Source: Sunxiuqinia rutila
GTDB taxonomy: Bacteria; Bacteroidota; Bacteroidia; Bacteroidales; Prolixibacteraceae
DNA length: 64,000 nucleotides
Direction: 5' to 3'
NCBI RefSeq assembly: GCF_050589705.1
Contig: NZ_JBNGOT010000008.1
Coordinates: forward strand, 186,001-250,000
Under the pieces are notes generated by a model that had not been told where the DNA came from, made no database searches, and worked only from the letters and a program-made list of their open reading frames with translations. The translations under genes and the position numbers were made by a program. How positions within the stretch are numbered: position 1 is the first letter of the stretch; every line of letters begins with the position of its first letter. Positions 26,815-35,036 of the stretch are shown piece after piece.

Positions 26815-26931
26815 TTATCCTTGACGCTGTTTGAACTTTGGATTCTTTTTGTTGATCACATACAAACGGCCTTTTCTGCGCACAATTTTGCACTCGGCAC
26901 TGCGTTTTTTAATGGATGTTCTTACTTTCAT
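26815..26931 (-). CDS. rpmJ: 50S ribosomal protein L36, zinc-free form
   Basis: A 38-codon gene that starts at the ATG on 26931 and encodes a protein beginning MKVRTSIKKRSAECKIVRRK and ending PKFKQRQG. It fits L36 in length, start and end. Three of the four zinc ligands of the E. coli protein are replaced (Cys11 by Ser, Cys27 by Asn, His33 by Phe); only Cys14 remains. It is therefore a C-minus L36 that should not bind zinc. It lies between infA and rpsM. Confidence 0.95.
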   Translation of the reverse strand: MKVRTSIKKRSAECKIVRRKGRLYVINKKNPKFKQRQG

Positions 26932-26942
26932 TATTTCGTACT

Positions 26943-27164
26943 TTAATTTTTATATCTAAAAGTAATCCTTCCTTTGGTTAAGTCGTAGGGAGACATCTCC
27001 ACTTTAACTTTATCTCCTGGAAGAATTTTGATATAATGCATACGCATTTTACCAGAGATATGTGCTGTTATCACGTGCCCGTTTTCGAGTTCAACTCGAA
27101 ACATGGCATTTGATAATGCTTCAATGATTGTTCCGTCTTGTTCTATCGAAGGCTGTTTTGCCAT
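26943..27164 (-). CDS. infA: Translation initiation factor IF-1
   Basis: A 73-residue S1-like OB-fold protein: EQDGTIIEALSNAMFRVELENGHVITAHISGKMR (about 8-41) and LPGDKVKVEMSPYDLTKGRITFRYK. IF-1 occupies the A site of the 30S subunit during initiation. It follows secY directly; the map and adk genes that often separate the two in other phyla are missing here. Confidence 0.97.
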   Translation of the reverse strand: MAKQPSIEQDGTIIEALSNAMFRVELENGHVITAHISGKMRMHYIKILPGDKVKVEMSPYDLTKGRITFRYKN

Positions 27165-27204
27165 AAAAATTTTCGTTTAAATTCTTTTGCTTGTTTGTTA
27201 TAGA

Positions 27205-28548
27205 TTACATCATTGAACCAGCTCCGCCGGTACGTCCTTTAATCCGCCCTGATTTCATCAGTCCGTCATAGTGACGCATCAACAAATGACTTTCAATTTG
27301 CTGTAAAGTATCCAAAACAACACCCACCAAAATCAACAACGAGGTACCTCCAAAAAAGTAGGCAAACTGAGTGTTAATTCCGGCAATCATTGCAAAAGCT
27401 GGCAAAATAGTTACAATCCCAAGGAAAATAGATCCTGGCAGTGTAATACGAGACATCACGGTATCTAAGAACTCTACAGTCCGTTTTCCGGGTTTAACAC
27501 CTGGAATAAAACCACCATTCTTCTTCATATCTTCGGCCATTTGAACCGGATTGATTGTAATCGCTGTATAAAAATACGTAAACAATATCACCAGTACAAA
27601 TTGAGAAAAGTTATACCAAAACCCAGTGTGATCAGAAAATGCAGCCGCAAAACCGCTCATACTGTCTGAATTGGTAAAACCTACCAGAGTAATTGGAACA
27701 AACATGATTGCCTGCGCGAAGATAATTGGCATAACTCCGGCGGCATTCACTTTCAACGGGATATACTGACGTACTCCTCCGTATTGTTTGTTGCCTACTA
27801 TTCGTTTAGCATACTGCACCGGAATTCTGCGGGTACCTTGTACCAGCAGAATGGTGAGCATAAATACAACAAACAAAACAACAAACTCTACCAGGAACAT
27901 GACCATGCCCCCGCCTTGCTGTTCGAGCCGGCTAATAAACTCGGCAAAAACAGAGAAAGGCAGTCGGGCAATAATACCAATCATGATAATCAATGAAATC
28001 CCGTTCCCTATTCCTTTATCGGTAATGCGTTCTCCTAACCACATAACAAACATCGACCCGGCAGTCAAAATAATGGTTGATGTTACTTTGAACATCCAGC
28101 CGCTAACTGCAAAGGCTTCTGCTGGTAACTGAAATGTTAAATTAGCAAGATACGCAGGTGCCTGGAAGATTAAGATCACAACCGTTAAATAACGGGTAAT
28201 TTGATTGATCTTTCTTCTTCCTGATTCCCCTTCTTTTTGTAACCGCTGGAAATATGGGACGGCTATTCCCATCAACTGAATTACAATGGAAGCTGAAATG
28301 TAAGGCATAATCCCTAAAGCGAAAATAGATGCGTTTGAGAATGCTCCCCCTGAAAACATGTCCAGTAACCCCAGCAACCCATCTGAGGTTTGGTTTTTCA
28401 ACTCGCCCAGCTGTGCGGGGTCAATACCAGGTAATGCAACAAACGATCCTAATCGGTATATTAAAAGAAAGAATAGTGTAATTCCCAAACGAGACCTCAG
28501 GTCTTCAATCTTATAAATATTCTTTAGGGTTTCGATAAATTTTTTCAT
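27205..28548 (-). CDS. secY: Protein translocase subunit SecY
   Basis: A 447-residue channel protein with ten membrane helices. Recognisable parts are the N-terminal LRSRLGITLFFLLIYRLGSFVALPGID, the plug region GGAFSNASIFALGIMPYISASIVIQL, and the cytoplasmic loops GTRRIPVQYAKRIVG and MKKNGGFIPGVKPGKRTVEFLD. With SecE and SecG it forms the general export channel used by all the signal-peptide proteins noted here. It is in its usual place after rplO. Confidence 0.98.
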   Translation of the reverse strand: MKKFIETLKNIYKIEDLRSRLGITLFFLLIYRLGSFVALPGIDPAQLGELKNQTSDGLLGLLDMFSGGAFSNASIFALGIMPYISASIVIQLMGIAVPYFQRLQKEGESGRRKINQITRYLTVVILIFQAPAYLANLTFQLPAEAFAVSGWMFKVTSTIILTAGSMFVMWLGERITDKGIGNGISLIIMIGIIARLPFSVFAEFISRLEQQGGGMVMFLVEFVVLFVVFMLTILLVQGTRRIPVQYAKRIVGNKQYGGVRQYIPLKVNAAGVMPIIFAQAIMFVPITLVGFTNSDSMSGFAAAFSDHTGFWYNFSQFVLVILFTYFYTAITINPVQMAEDMKKNGGFIPGVKPGKRTVEFLDTVMSRITLPGSIFLGIVTILPAFAMIAGINTQFAYFFGGTSLLILVGVVLDTLQQIESHLLMRHYDGLMKSGRIKGRTGGAGSMM

Positions 28549-28552
28549 CAGG

Positions 28553-28999
28553 TTAGAGTGTTTCTGTGGTTCCTTCTAGTTTTTCGATAGCTGCTTTTGC
28601 GGAATTAGAAAAGGCATGTGCTTTCACCTCTAACTTCAACTTCAATTCGCCATTTCCTAAAATCTTCACCCGGTCATTTTTAGCAGCCAGACCGGCATCA
28701 ACGATGGTTTGCACGTCAATGGCAGTAAGCGATTTGCTTTCTGCCAGTTTTTGCAATGTATCCAAGTTGATGGCTTTATATTCTATCCTGTTAATGTTCT
28801 TGAATCCGAATTTTGGTACAACACGTTGCAAAGGCATTTGACCGCCTTCGAAACCGCGTGTACGGCTATATCCTGATCTTGACTGAGCTCCTTTATGACC
28901 ACGTGTGGATGTACCACCACGTCCGGAGCCTTGGCCACGACCAATACGCTTATCTTTTTTTACGGATCCTGCTGCAGGTTTAAGATTACTTAAATCCAT
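28553..28999 (-). CDS. rplO: 50S ribosomal protein L15
   Basis: A 148-residue L15. The glycine- and arginine-rich N-terminal arm (KRIGRGQGSGRGGTSTRGHKGAQSRSG, split about 19-45) threads through 23S rRNA, and the globular C-terminal part follows from FEGGQMPLQRVVPKFGF. It precedes secY by 4 bp. Confidence 0.97.
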   Translation of the reverse strand: MDLSNLKPAAGSVKKDKRIGRGQGSGRGGTSTRGHKGAQSRSGYSRTRGFEGGQMPLQRVVPKFGFKNINRIEYKAINLDTLQKLAESKSLTAIDVQTIVDAGLAAKNDRVKILGNGELKLKLEVKAHAFSNSAKAAIEKLEGTTETL

Positions 29000-29019
29000 A
29001 ATTTTTAGCTTAAACTATT

Positions 29020-29199
29020 TTAAATTTCTTCAACTTTCACCAAATGGCTCACTTTGCTCACCATACCTAAAATCTGAGGAGTGGCTTCTTTTTCTACAAA
29101 GTGGTTCATCTTCTTAATTCCAAGTGCTTCAATTGTTGCTTTCTGCACTTTATTGGAACCAATTTTGCTTTTTACTTGTGTGATTCTAATCTTAGCCAT
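29020..29199 (-). CDS. rpmD: 50S ribosomal protein L30
   Basis: A 59-codon gene. The start MAKIRITQVKSKIGSNKVQK and the segment TIEALGIKKMNHFVEKE fit the short bacterial L30. The start ATG is 5 bp after rpsE on the minus strand. It occupies the normal rpsE-rpmD-rplO position of the spc operon. Confidence 0.96.
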   Translation of the reverse strand: MAKIRITQVKSKIGSNKVQKATIEALGIKKMNHFVEKEATPQILGMVSKVSHLVKVEEI

Positions 29200-29204
29200 A
29201 GTTC

Positions 29205-29726
29205 CTATCCTTTAAATACTTTTTCTAAAGAAACTCCACGGTGTTCAGCAACAGTGCGGGCATCTCTCAGTTCGAGCAATGCATTGAAGGTTGCTTTAAC
29301 CAGGTTATGAGGGTTTGACGATCCTTTTGATTTCGCAAGGATGTCGTTAATACCAACGCTCTCCAGTACGGCACGCATCGCACCACCGGCTTTTACTCCG
29401 GTACCTGATGTTGCAGGTTTCAGGAAAACACGGGCTCCACCAAATTTGGCGATTTGCTCATGAGGGATTGTTCCTTTGTGAACAGGAATTTTCACTAAAT
29501 TCTTCTTCGCAGCATCAACTCCTTTTGCAATCGCGGTAGTGACTTCACTTGCTTTACCAAGTCCCCATCCAACAATTCCGTCTTCGTTTCCGACAACAAC
29601 GATTGCTGAAAAGCTGAAAGTTCTACCCCCTTTGGTCACTTTGGTTACACGGTTAATTGCAACCAAACGGTCCTTAAGTTCAATGTCAGTTGTTTTGACT
29701 TTCTTAATACTTCCTGCCATAATCAT
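29205..29726 (-). CDS. rpsE: 30S ribosomal protein S5
   Basis: A 173-residue S5 with the double-stranded RNA-binding fold LKDRLVAINRVTKVTKGGRTFSFSAIVVVGNEDGIVGWG split over about 18-56 and the C-terminal domain containing GGARVFLKPATSGTGVKAGGAMRAVLE. It affects decoding fidelity. The start shares one base with the rplR stop (TAATG junction), so translation is probably coupled. Confidence 0.97.
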   Translation of the reverse strand: MIMAGSIKKVKTTDIELKDRLVAINRVTKVTKGGRTFSFSAIVVVGNEDGIVGWGLGKASEVTTAIAKGVDAAKKNLVKIPVHKGTIPHEQIAKFGGARVFLKPATSGTGVKAGGAMRAVLESVGINDILAKSKGSSNPHNLVKATFNALLELRDARTVAEHRGVSLEKVFKG

Positions 29727-30082
29727 TAAAATTTAAGGCCACCTTCACGGGCAGCTTCAGCTAATTGTTTTACTCTACCGTGATATAAATATCCGTTACG
29801 ATCGAACACAACATTTTCGATTCCGGCTGCTTTTGCTTTTTCAGCTAATGCTTTTCCAACCAAAGCAGCTTGTTCTACTTTATTGCCTTCTTTTTCGCTG
29901 ATTTCTTTATTCAATGAAGAGATTGAAAGCAAAGTCGTACCATCCAGGTCATTGACCAATTGGGCATAAATTTGCTTGTTACTTCTAAATACACTCAAAC
30001 GAGGTCTTTCAGAAGTTCCGGTAACGATTTTCCGGATTCTCTTTTTAATTCTATATCTTCTTTGTTGTTTCGTTAAAGCCAT
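29726..30082 (-). CDS. rplR: 50S ribosomal protein L18
   Basis: A 118-residue L18: basic start (TKQQRRYRIKKRIRKIVTGT), then RPRLSVFRSNKQIYAQLVNDLDGTTLL and the end FDRNGYLYHGRVKQLAEAAREGGLKF. It binds 5S rRNA in the central protuberance together with L5. It overlaps rpsE by one base. Confidence 0.97.
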   Translation of the reverse strand: MALTKQQRRYRIKKRIRKIVTGTSERPRLSVFRSNKQIYAQLVNDLDGTTLLSISSLNKEISEKEGNKVEQAALVGKALAEKAKAAGIENVVFDRNGYLYHGRVKQLAEAAREGGLKF

Positions 30083-30096
30083 GGTTTCAAATTTTA

Positions 30097-30654
30097 CTAT
30101 TTAGCAGAGGCTGATTTACCAGCTTTACGTCTTAATTCTTCACCGACAAACTTCACACCTTTTCCTTTGTATGGTTCTGGTGCTCTGAATGAGCGTATCT
30201 TCGCAGCTACCTGGCCGACCAACTGTTTGTCACAGCTTTTCAAAGTTACAGTCGGGTTGTTACGTTTATCAGTAACAGCTTCAACTTTAACTTCGTCTGG
30301 AAGATTCAGGTACGTGTGGTGAGAATGTCCTAAAACCAAGTCCAACAATTGTCCTTGATTTTCTGCACGGTAACCAACACCTACAAGTTCCAACTTAATT
30401 TCATAGCCTTGAGAAACTCCAACAACCATGTTGTTGACCAATGAACGGTAAAGGCCGTGCAGGGCACGGTGTCTTTTTTGTTCAGTTGGGCGTTTTACCA
30501 AGATTTGGTTTTCTTCAACAGCTACTTCCATTTCGGGATCTACCTTTTGCGAAAGTTCGCCTAATTTCCCTTTCACTGTCACCACGTTTTCCGGGCTCAC
30601 AGTAACGGTTACTCCGGCTGGTAGTTCGATTGGTAATTTACCTATCCTTGACAT
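30097..30654 (-). CDS. rplF: 50S ribosomal protein L6
   Basis: A 185-residue L6 with two similar domains: SRIGKLPIELPAGVTVTV at the start, LVNNMVVGVSQGYEIKLELVGVGYRAE in the middle (about 66-92), and the conserved RAPEPYKGKGVKFVGEELRRKAGKSA near the C-terminus. It lies near the sarcin-ricin loop and the factor-binding site. Confidence 0.97.
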   Translation of the reverse strand: MSRIGKLPIELPAGVTVTVSPENVVTVKGKLGELSQKVDPEMEVAVEENQILVKRPTEQKRHRALHGLYRSLVNNMVVGVSQGYEIKLELVGVGYRAENQGQLLDLVLGHSHHTYLNLPDEVKVEAVTDKRNNPTVTLKSCDKQLVGQVAAKIRSFRAPEPYKGKGVKFVGEELRRKAGKSASAK

Positions 30655-30669
30655 TACTATTCCTCCTTA

Positions 30670-31077
30670 TTAATAAACGTAACATAAAACTTCACCACCT
30701 ACATTCAGGTCGCGTGCCTCTTTGTCAGAAATCACACCCTTTGAGGTAGAAATAATAGCAACTCCCAGGCCGTTAAGTACACGAGGAATATTCTCGCTGT
30801 CGCAGTACTGTCTCAAACCAGGTTTACTAATCCGTTTGATGGATTTTATAGCTGGTTGTTTTGTTTCAGGATGATATTTCAAAGCAATTTTAATGTTGCC
30901 CTGGAAATTCACATCATCTTCAAACTTGTAGTTCAAAATATACCCTTTATCTTTTAAGATTTTGGTAATTTCTTTTTTTATGTTTGAAGCAGGAATATCA
31001 ACCACGCGGTGCTTTGCTGCCTGAGCGTTACGCACGCGGGTTAAAAAATCTGCTATCGGGTCTGTAATTTTACTCAT
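30670..31077 (-). CDS. rpsH: 30S ribosomal protein S8
   Basis: A 135-residue S8: MSKITDPIADFLTRVRNAQAAK start, ISKPGLRQYCDSENIPRVLNGLGVAIISTSKGV in the C-terminal RNA-binding domain (about 84-116), and a VGGEVLCYVY end. I use the ATG at 31077. A longer frame that starts at 31119 would overlap rpsN and its extra 14 residues do not look like S8. S8 binds helix 21 of 16S rRNA and represses the spc operon in E. coli. Confidence 0.96.
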   Translation of the reverse strand: MSKITDPIADFLTRVRNAQAAKHRVVDIPASNIKKEITKILKDKGYILNYKFEDDVNFQGNIKIALKYHPETKQPAIKSIKRISKPGLRQYCDSENIPRVLNGLGVAIISTSKGVISDKEARDLNVGGEVLCYVY

Positions 31078-31096
31078 TACTTTTGTACTTAATAGT

Positions 31097-31366
31097 TTAC
31101 CAACTTGCTTTCTTAACACCGGGAATCAGACCTTCTGAGGCCATTTCGCGGAAGTTAATCCGGCTAATTCCGAATTGGCGCATATAACCTTTTGGACGTC
31201 CGGTTAGTTTACAACGGTTGTGCATCCGTACCTTAGACGAGTTTTTAGGTAATTTCTGCAAACCTTCATAATCACCTTCAGCTTTGAGCTGGGCCCTTTT
31301 TTCGGCGTATTTTTCAACAAGTTTTGCCCTTTTTACCTCGCGGGCTTTCATTGATTCTTTAGCCAT
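31097..31366 (-). CDS. rpsN: 30S ribosomal protein S14, zinc-free long form
   Basis: An 89-residue S14 of the long C-minus type, with no CxxC pairs. The core is SSKVRMHNRCKLTGRPKGYMRQFGISRINFREMA (about 43-76). It lies in the 30S head. With the zinc-free L36 it shows that this cluster encodes zinc-independent ribosomal proteins. It lies 3 bp after rplE. Confidence 0.96.
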   Translation of the reverse strand: MAKESMKAREVKRAKLVEKYAEKRAQLKAEGDYEGLQKLPKNSSKVRMHNRCKLTGRPKGYMRQFGISRINFREMASEGLIPGVKKASW

Positions 31367-31369
31367 AAC

Positions 31370-31927
31370 TTAGTTCTTTTTTACGTTTTTAAAAGGTAAA
31401 CCTAACTCTTTCAACAAGGCAAAACCTTCTTCATCCGTGCTCGCAGAGGTTACAAAAGTAATGTTCATACCGTTAATACGGTTAACCTTGTCAATGTTGA
31501 TCTCAGGAAAAATAATTTGTTCTGGAATTCCAAGGGTGTAGTTGCCTTGTCCGTCCATTTTACTTTCAATACCGCGGAAGTCACGAATACGTGGCAACGA
31601 GATATTGATTAGCCGCTCAAGAAATTCATACATTCTTTCTTTTCTCAGTGTCACACGGACACCGATGGGCATTTTTTTCCTCAGTTTAAAGTTGGAGATG
31701 TCCTTCTTTGATTTGGTTTGGACTGCTTTTTGACCGGCAATCATTGTCATTTCCTCAGTGGCAACTTCAATGATTTTTTTGTCCGCGATAGCAGCTCCAA
31801 CACCCTGGTTAAGAACAATTTTCTCCAATTTCGGAACCTGCATAACAGATTTATAATCAAATTCCTTAGCTAACGCAGGAATGATTTCTTCCGAATATTT
31901 CTTCTTAAGTGTTGGTGTATAAGCCAT
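31370..31927 (-). CDS. rplE: 50S ribosomal protein L5
   Basis: A 185-residue L5: PKLEKIVLNQGVGAA (about 32-46), AGQKAVQTKSKKDISNFKLRKKMPIGVRVTLR (about 68-99), and DFRGIESKMDGQGNYTLGIPEQIIFPEI in the C-terminal part. It binds 5S rRNA and contacts the P-site tRNA. Its start shares one base with the rplX stop. Confidence 0.97.
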   Translation of the reverse strand: MAYTPTLKKKYSEEIIPALAKEFDYKSVMQVPKLEKIVLNQGVGAAIADKKIIEVATEEMTMIAGQKAVQTKSKKDISNFKLRKKMPIGVRVTLRKERMYEFLERLINISLPRIRDFRGIESKMDGQGNYTLGIPEQIIFPEINIDKVNRINGMNITFVTSASTDEEGFALLKELGLPFKNVKKN

Positions 31928-32268
31928 TACTTAATCTCCTCTCCAGATTTTTTTGAATAACGTACTAGTTTACCATTGCTTCCGAGCTTACGCCCAATGC
32001 GTGTTTTGCCGCCCTCTTTTGGGTCAACATGCATTAGGTTTGACAGGTGGATTGGTGCTTCCTTTTCAACAATACCTCCCTGCGGATTTTCCGCGTTGGG
32101 TTTGGTATGTTTTTTAACCATATTAACACCCTCCACAATTGCTCTGGTTTTTTCCCGAATTACTTCGAGAACTTTGCCTTGCTGACCTTTATAGTTACCG
32201 GCAATAACAACAACGGTGTCACCTTTTTTAATGTGTAATTTTGTCTGCATTTTGTTTAATTTATGCAT
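31927..32268 (-). CDS. rplX: 50S ribosomal protein L24
   Basis: A 113-residue L24 with the KOW motif near the N-terminus (KLHIKKGDTVVVIAGNYKGQQGKVLEV, about 10-36). It starts assembly of the 50S subunit near the exit tunnel. Two starts are possible: the ATG at 32268, which shares a base with the rplN stop (TAATG), and the ATG at 32250, which gives the usual short N-terminus MQTKLHIKKG. I keep the longer form because TAATG junctions recur in this cluster. Confidence 0.93.
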   Translation of the reverse strand: MHKLNKMQTKLHIKKGDTVVVIAGNYKGQQGKVLEVIREKTRAIVEGVNMVKKHTKPNAENPQGGIVEKEAPIHLSNLMHVDPKEGGKTRIGRKLGSNGKLVRYSKKSGEEIK

Positions 32269-32633
32269 TAAAGCACTTCAGGTGCAAGCGAAATAATTTT
32301 CATGTTTTTATCACGAAGTTCCCTTGCAACAGGGCCAAAAATACGGGTTCCGCGCATCTCTCCAGTGTTGTTCAATAAAACGACTGCATTATCATCAAAG
32401 CGGATGTAAGATCCATCCTGACGACGTACTTCCTTTTTAGTGCGAACAACGATGGCTTTTGACACAGTTCCTTTTTTCATATCACTTCCAGCGATTGCAT
32501 TCTTTACAGTAACAACCACTTTATCGCCAATTGATGCGTAACGTTTCTTTGTTCCGCCTAAAACACGGATACAAAGAACTTCTCTGGCACCACTGTTATC
32601 GGCAACTGCACATCTTGATTCCTGTTGTATCAT
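32268..32633 (-). CDS. rplN: 50S ribosomal protein L14
   Basis: A 121-residue L14: MIQQESRCAVADNSGAREVLCIRVLGG start and the conserved RIFGPVARELRDKNMKIISLAPEVL end. L14 forms part of the subunit interface and is a contact site for the silencing factor RsfS. It is 2 bp after rpsQ. Confidence 0.98.
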   Translation of the reverse strand: MIQQESRCAVADNSGAREVLCIRVLGGTKKRYASIGDKVVVTVKNAIAGSDMKKGTVSKAIVVRTKKEVRRQDGSYIRFDDNAVVLLNNTGEMRGTRIFGPVARELRDKNMKIISLAPEVL

Positions 32634-32635
32634 GA

Positions 32636-32893
32636 TTACTTAGCTCTTTCAATAATTTCAACTAATCTCCAGCGCTTGCTTCTGCTTAAAGGTCTTGTTT
32701 CCATGATCTTTACAGTATCTCCTACGCTGCAAGTGTTTGTTTCGTCATGGGCGTATAACTTGGTTGTCTTATTTACGAATTTTCCGTAAATGGGGTGCTT
32801 TTCTTTACGCTTCACCGCTACAACAATACTTTTATCCATATTGTCGCTGACAACAACTCCGATACGCTCTTTTCTCAGATTTCTTGCTTCCAT
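32636..32893 (-). CDS. rpsQ: 30S ribosomal protein S17
   Basis: An 85-residue S17 of OB fold: RIGVVVSDNMDKSIVVAVKRKEKHPIYGKFVNKTTKLYAHDE (about 11-52) and METRPLSRSKRWRLVEII near the C-terminus. It is an early 30S assembly protein. It follows rpmC by 10 bp. Confidence 0.97.
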   Translation of the reverse strand: MEARNLRKERIGVVVSDNMDKSIVVAVKRKEKHPIYGKFVNKTTKLYAHDETNTCSVGDTVKIMETRPLSRSKRWRLVEIIERAK

Positions 32894-32903
32894 TGACTAC
32901 AAA

Positions 32904-33107
32904 TTAATTCTGATTTTGATTCAATTCCCTCTGACGCTTGATGGTCTGAAGGCGTGCAATGTTCTTGCGGGCTTCCTTGATTTTCATCGGGTTGTCCAGC
33001 GGAGAAACTGCATGATTCATATTTAGACGTGCCAAGGTTTCTTTCTCCAATTGGATTTTTTCCTGGATTTCCTTGTCTGTTAACTCTTTAATTTCTGATG
33101 CTTTCAT
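32904..33107 (-). CDS. rpmC: 50S ribosomal protein L29
   Basis: A 67-residue two-helix L29: MKASEIKELTDKEIQEKIQ start and NPMKIKEARKNIARLQTIKRQRE end. It lies by the exit tunnel, where trigger factor and SRP dock with L23. It is 2 bp after rplP. Confidence 0.96.
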   Translation of the reverse strand: MKASEIKELTDKEIQEKIQLEKETLARLNMNHAVSPLDNPMKIKEARKNIARLQTIKRQRELNQNQN

Positions 33108-33109
33108 CT

Positions 33110-33544
33110 TTAATCCTCTTTAATAGATTCAACATAGTCACGTCTAATAACAAACTTCGTAGTTACCGGAAGTTTCTGAGCGGCCAAACGCAAGGCTTCT
33201 TTTGCCATTTCGAATGGAACGCCATCAGCTTCGATCAAGATACGACCGGGAGTTACCGGAGCTACGAATGCTTCAGGAGCACCTTTACCTTTACCCATCC
33301 GTACTTCGGCAGGTTTTTTAGTAATAGGTTTATCTGGGAAAATACGGATCCAAATTTGACCCTGACGTTGCATATGACGAGTTACCGCAACCCTGGCAGC
33401 CTCAATTTGGCGACCGGTAAGCCATGCGCTTTGCAACGACTTTATACCGAAAGAACCGAATGCAAGTTCTGTACCGCGTTGGGCATTCCCTTTCATTCGT
33501 CCTTTTTGTACTCTTCTAAATTTTGTTTTTTTCGGCTGTAACAT
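33110..33544 (-). CDS. rplP: 50S ribosomal protein L16
   Basis: A 144-residue L16: MLQPKKTKFRRVQKGRMKG start, FGSFGIKSLQSAWLTGRQIEAARVA (about 30-54), and RMGKGKGAPEAFVAPVTPGRILIE. It helps shape the A-site tRNA elbow region and binds late in 50S assembly. The conserved arginine in the GKGKGAPE loop region, which is hydroxylated in some bacteria, is present. Confidence 0.97.
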   Translation of the reverse strand: MLQPKKTKFRRVQKGRMKGNAQRGTELAFGSFGIKSLQSAWLTGRQIEAARVAVTRHMQRQGQIWIRIFPDKPITKKPAEVRMGKGKGAPEAFVAPVTPGRILIEADGVPFEMAKEALRLAAQKLPVTTKFVIRRDYVESIKED

Positions 33545-33570
33545 CCTTTTTTAATTAAAAGGTTTTCGAA

Positions 33571-34293
33571 TTATTTTCTTCTCTTTTTGAAACCGCCACT
33601 TCTTCCGCCACCGCGAGGACCGCCACCTTGAGCGTTCTTTTGTCCGAGGTTGGGAGAGAGGTCACGTTTTCCGTAGACTTCGCCTTTACAAATCCAAACC
33701 TTAACACCGATCAAACCGGTTTTTGTTAAAGCTTCCGCTAAAGCATAATCAATATCAGCTCTCAGCGTGTGCAAAGGAGTACGACCGTCTTTATACATTT
33801 CAGAGCGCGCCATTTCAGCACCGTTCAAACGACCGGATACTAAAATTTTAATTCCTTGCGCACCCATTCTCATGGTAGAGGCGATGGCCATCTTTGTAGC
33901 ACGACGGTAAGCAATTTTACCTTCAATTTGACGTGCAACATTGTTGGCAACGATACGGGCATCCAGTTCAGGTCTTTTAATCTCAAAGATATTGATCTGA
34001 ACTTCTTTGTTGGTGATCTTTTTCAACTCCTCTTTCAATTTGTCGACTTCCTGACCACCTTTGCCAATAATAATACCAGGTCTTGACGTGTGAACTGTAA
34101 TAGTAATCAGCTTCAAGGTTCTTTCGATAATGATCCGTGAAATGCTTGCTTTAGCCAAACGGGCGTTCAAGTATTTGCGGATCTTAGTATCTTCAACCAG
34201 CTTATCACCATAGTCGTTTCCACCGAACCAGTTGGAATCCCATCCACGGATGATCCCTAAACGATTAGCGATTGGATTAACTTTTTGTCCCAT
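33571..34293 (-). CDS. rpsC: 30S ribosomal protein S3
   Basis: A 240-residue S3. It starts GQKVNPIANRLGIIRGWDSNWFG, has the KH domain with RPGIIIGKGGQEVDKLKEELKKI (about 70-92), and ends with a Gly/Arg/Lys-rich tail (GGGPRGGGRSGGFKKRRK) that is longer than in some bacteria. It forms part of the mRNA entry tunnel and ribosomal helicase site. Confidence 0.97.
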   Translation of the reverse strand: MGQKVNPIANRLGIIRGWDSNWFGGNDYGDKLVEDTKIRKYLNARLAKASISRIIIERTLKLITITVHTSRPGIIIGKGGQEVDKLKEELKKITNKEVQINIFEIKRPELDARIVANNVARQIEGKIAYRRATKMAIASTMRMGAQGIKILVSGRLNGAEMARSEMYKDGRTPLHTLRADIDYALAEALTKTGLIGVKVWICKGEVYGKRDLSPNLGQKNAQGGGPRGGGRSGGFKKRRK

Positions 34294-34303
34294 GTATTAC
34301 TAT

Positions 34304-34717
34304 TTATTCGTTATCGTTTTCTACAGTTTTACTATCAACGCAAATTGTAACGTGGTTTGAACGCTTGCGAATCCGGTGTGCACGGCCTTGTGGGGCCGGG
34401 CGCAGACGCTTCAAGATACGTCCTGAATCAACCGCAATTGTTTTCACATACAAGTTGCTTTCTTCCAAACGAGTTCCCTCGTTTTTAGCCTGCCAGTTTG
34501 CAATGGCTGACATCAACAGTTTCTCAACTTTGCGTGAAGCTTCTTTTGAGGAAAACTTCAGGACATCCAACGCCCGGTTTACTTCCATTCCACGAACCAT
34601 ATCGGCAACCAGCCTCATTTTTCTTGGAGAAGTAGGGCAGTCTTTTAATACCGCAAAGTATTGTGATTTGCGAGCTTCTTTCAGCTCATTTGCTCTATTT
34701 CTTTTTCTAGCACCCAT
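34304..34717 (-). CDS. rplV: 50S ribosomal protein L22
   Basis: A 137-residue L22: DCPTSPRKMRLVADMVRGMEVNRALDVLKFSSKEASR (about 26-62), and the exit-tunnel hairpin region RILKRLRPAPQGRAHRIRKRSNHVTI near the C-terminus. The beta-hairpin reaches into the exit tunnel and influences macrolide action and nascent-chain sensing. Confidence 0.97.
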   Translation of the reverse strand: MGARKRNRANELKEARKSQYFAVLKDCPTSPRKMRLVADMVRGMEVNRALDVLKFSSKEASRKVEKLLMSAIANWQAKNEGTRLEESNLYVKTIAVDSGRILKRLRPAPQGRAHRIRKRSNHVTICVDSKTVENDNE

Positions 34718-34754
34718 CGTAATTTCTTTTATTAGTTAATGAGATTCTCATGCC

Positions 34755-35021
34755 TTAGCGTTTGTTTCCGGCATGTCCCCTAAAAGTTCTTGTAGGTGCA
34801 AATTCGCCAAGCTTATGGCCGACCATGTTTTCTGTGACATAAACTGGAATGAATTTGTTTCCGTTATGCACTGCAATGGTGTGCCCTACAAAGTCGGGAG
34901 AGATTACTGATGCTCTGGCCCAAGTCTTAATAACTGACTTTTTTCCTGCTTCATTCATTGCGTCAACTTTTTTCTCAAGCTTATAGGCAATGAATGGGCC
35001 TTTTCTTAATGAACGACTCAT
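34755..35021 (-). CDS. rpsS: 30S ribosomal protein S19
   Basis: An 88-residue S19: MSRSLRKGPFIAYKLEKKV start and VGHKLGEFAPTRTFRGHAGNKR end. It lies in the 30S head next to S13 and helps hold the A-site finger bridge. The gap before rplV is 37 bp. Confidence 0.97.
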   Translation of the reverse strand: MSRSLRKGPFIAYKLEKKVDAMNEAGKKSVIKTWARASVISPDFVGHTIAVHNGNKFIPVYVTENMVGHKLGEFAPTRTFRGHAGNKR

Positions 35022-35036
35022 ATCCTACTCCTTTTA

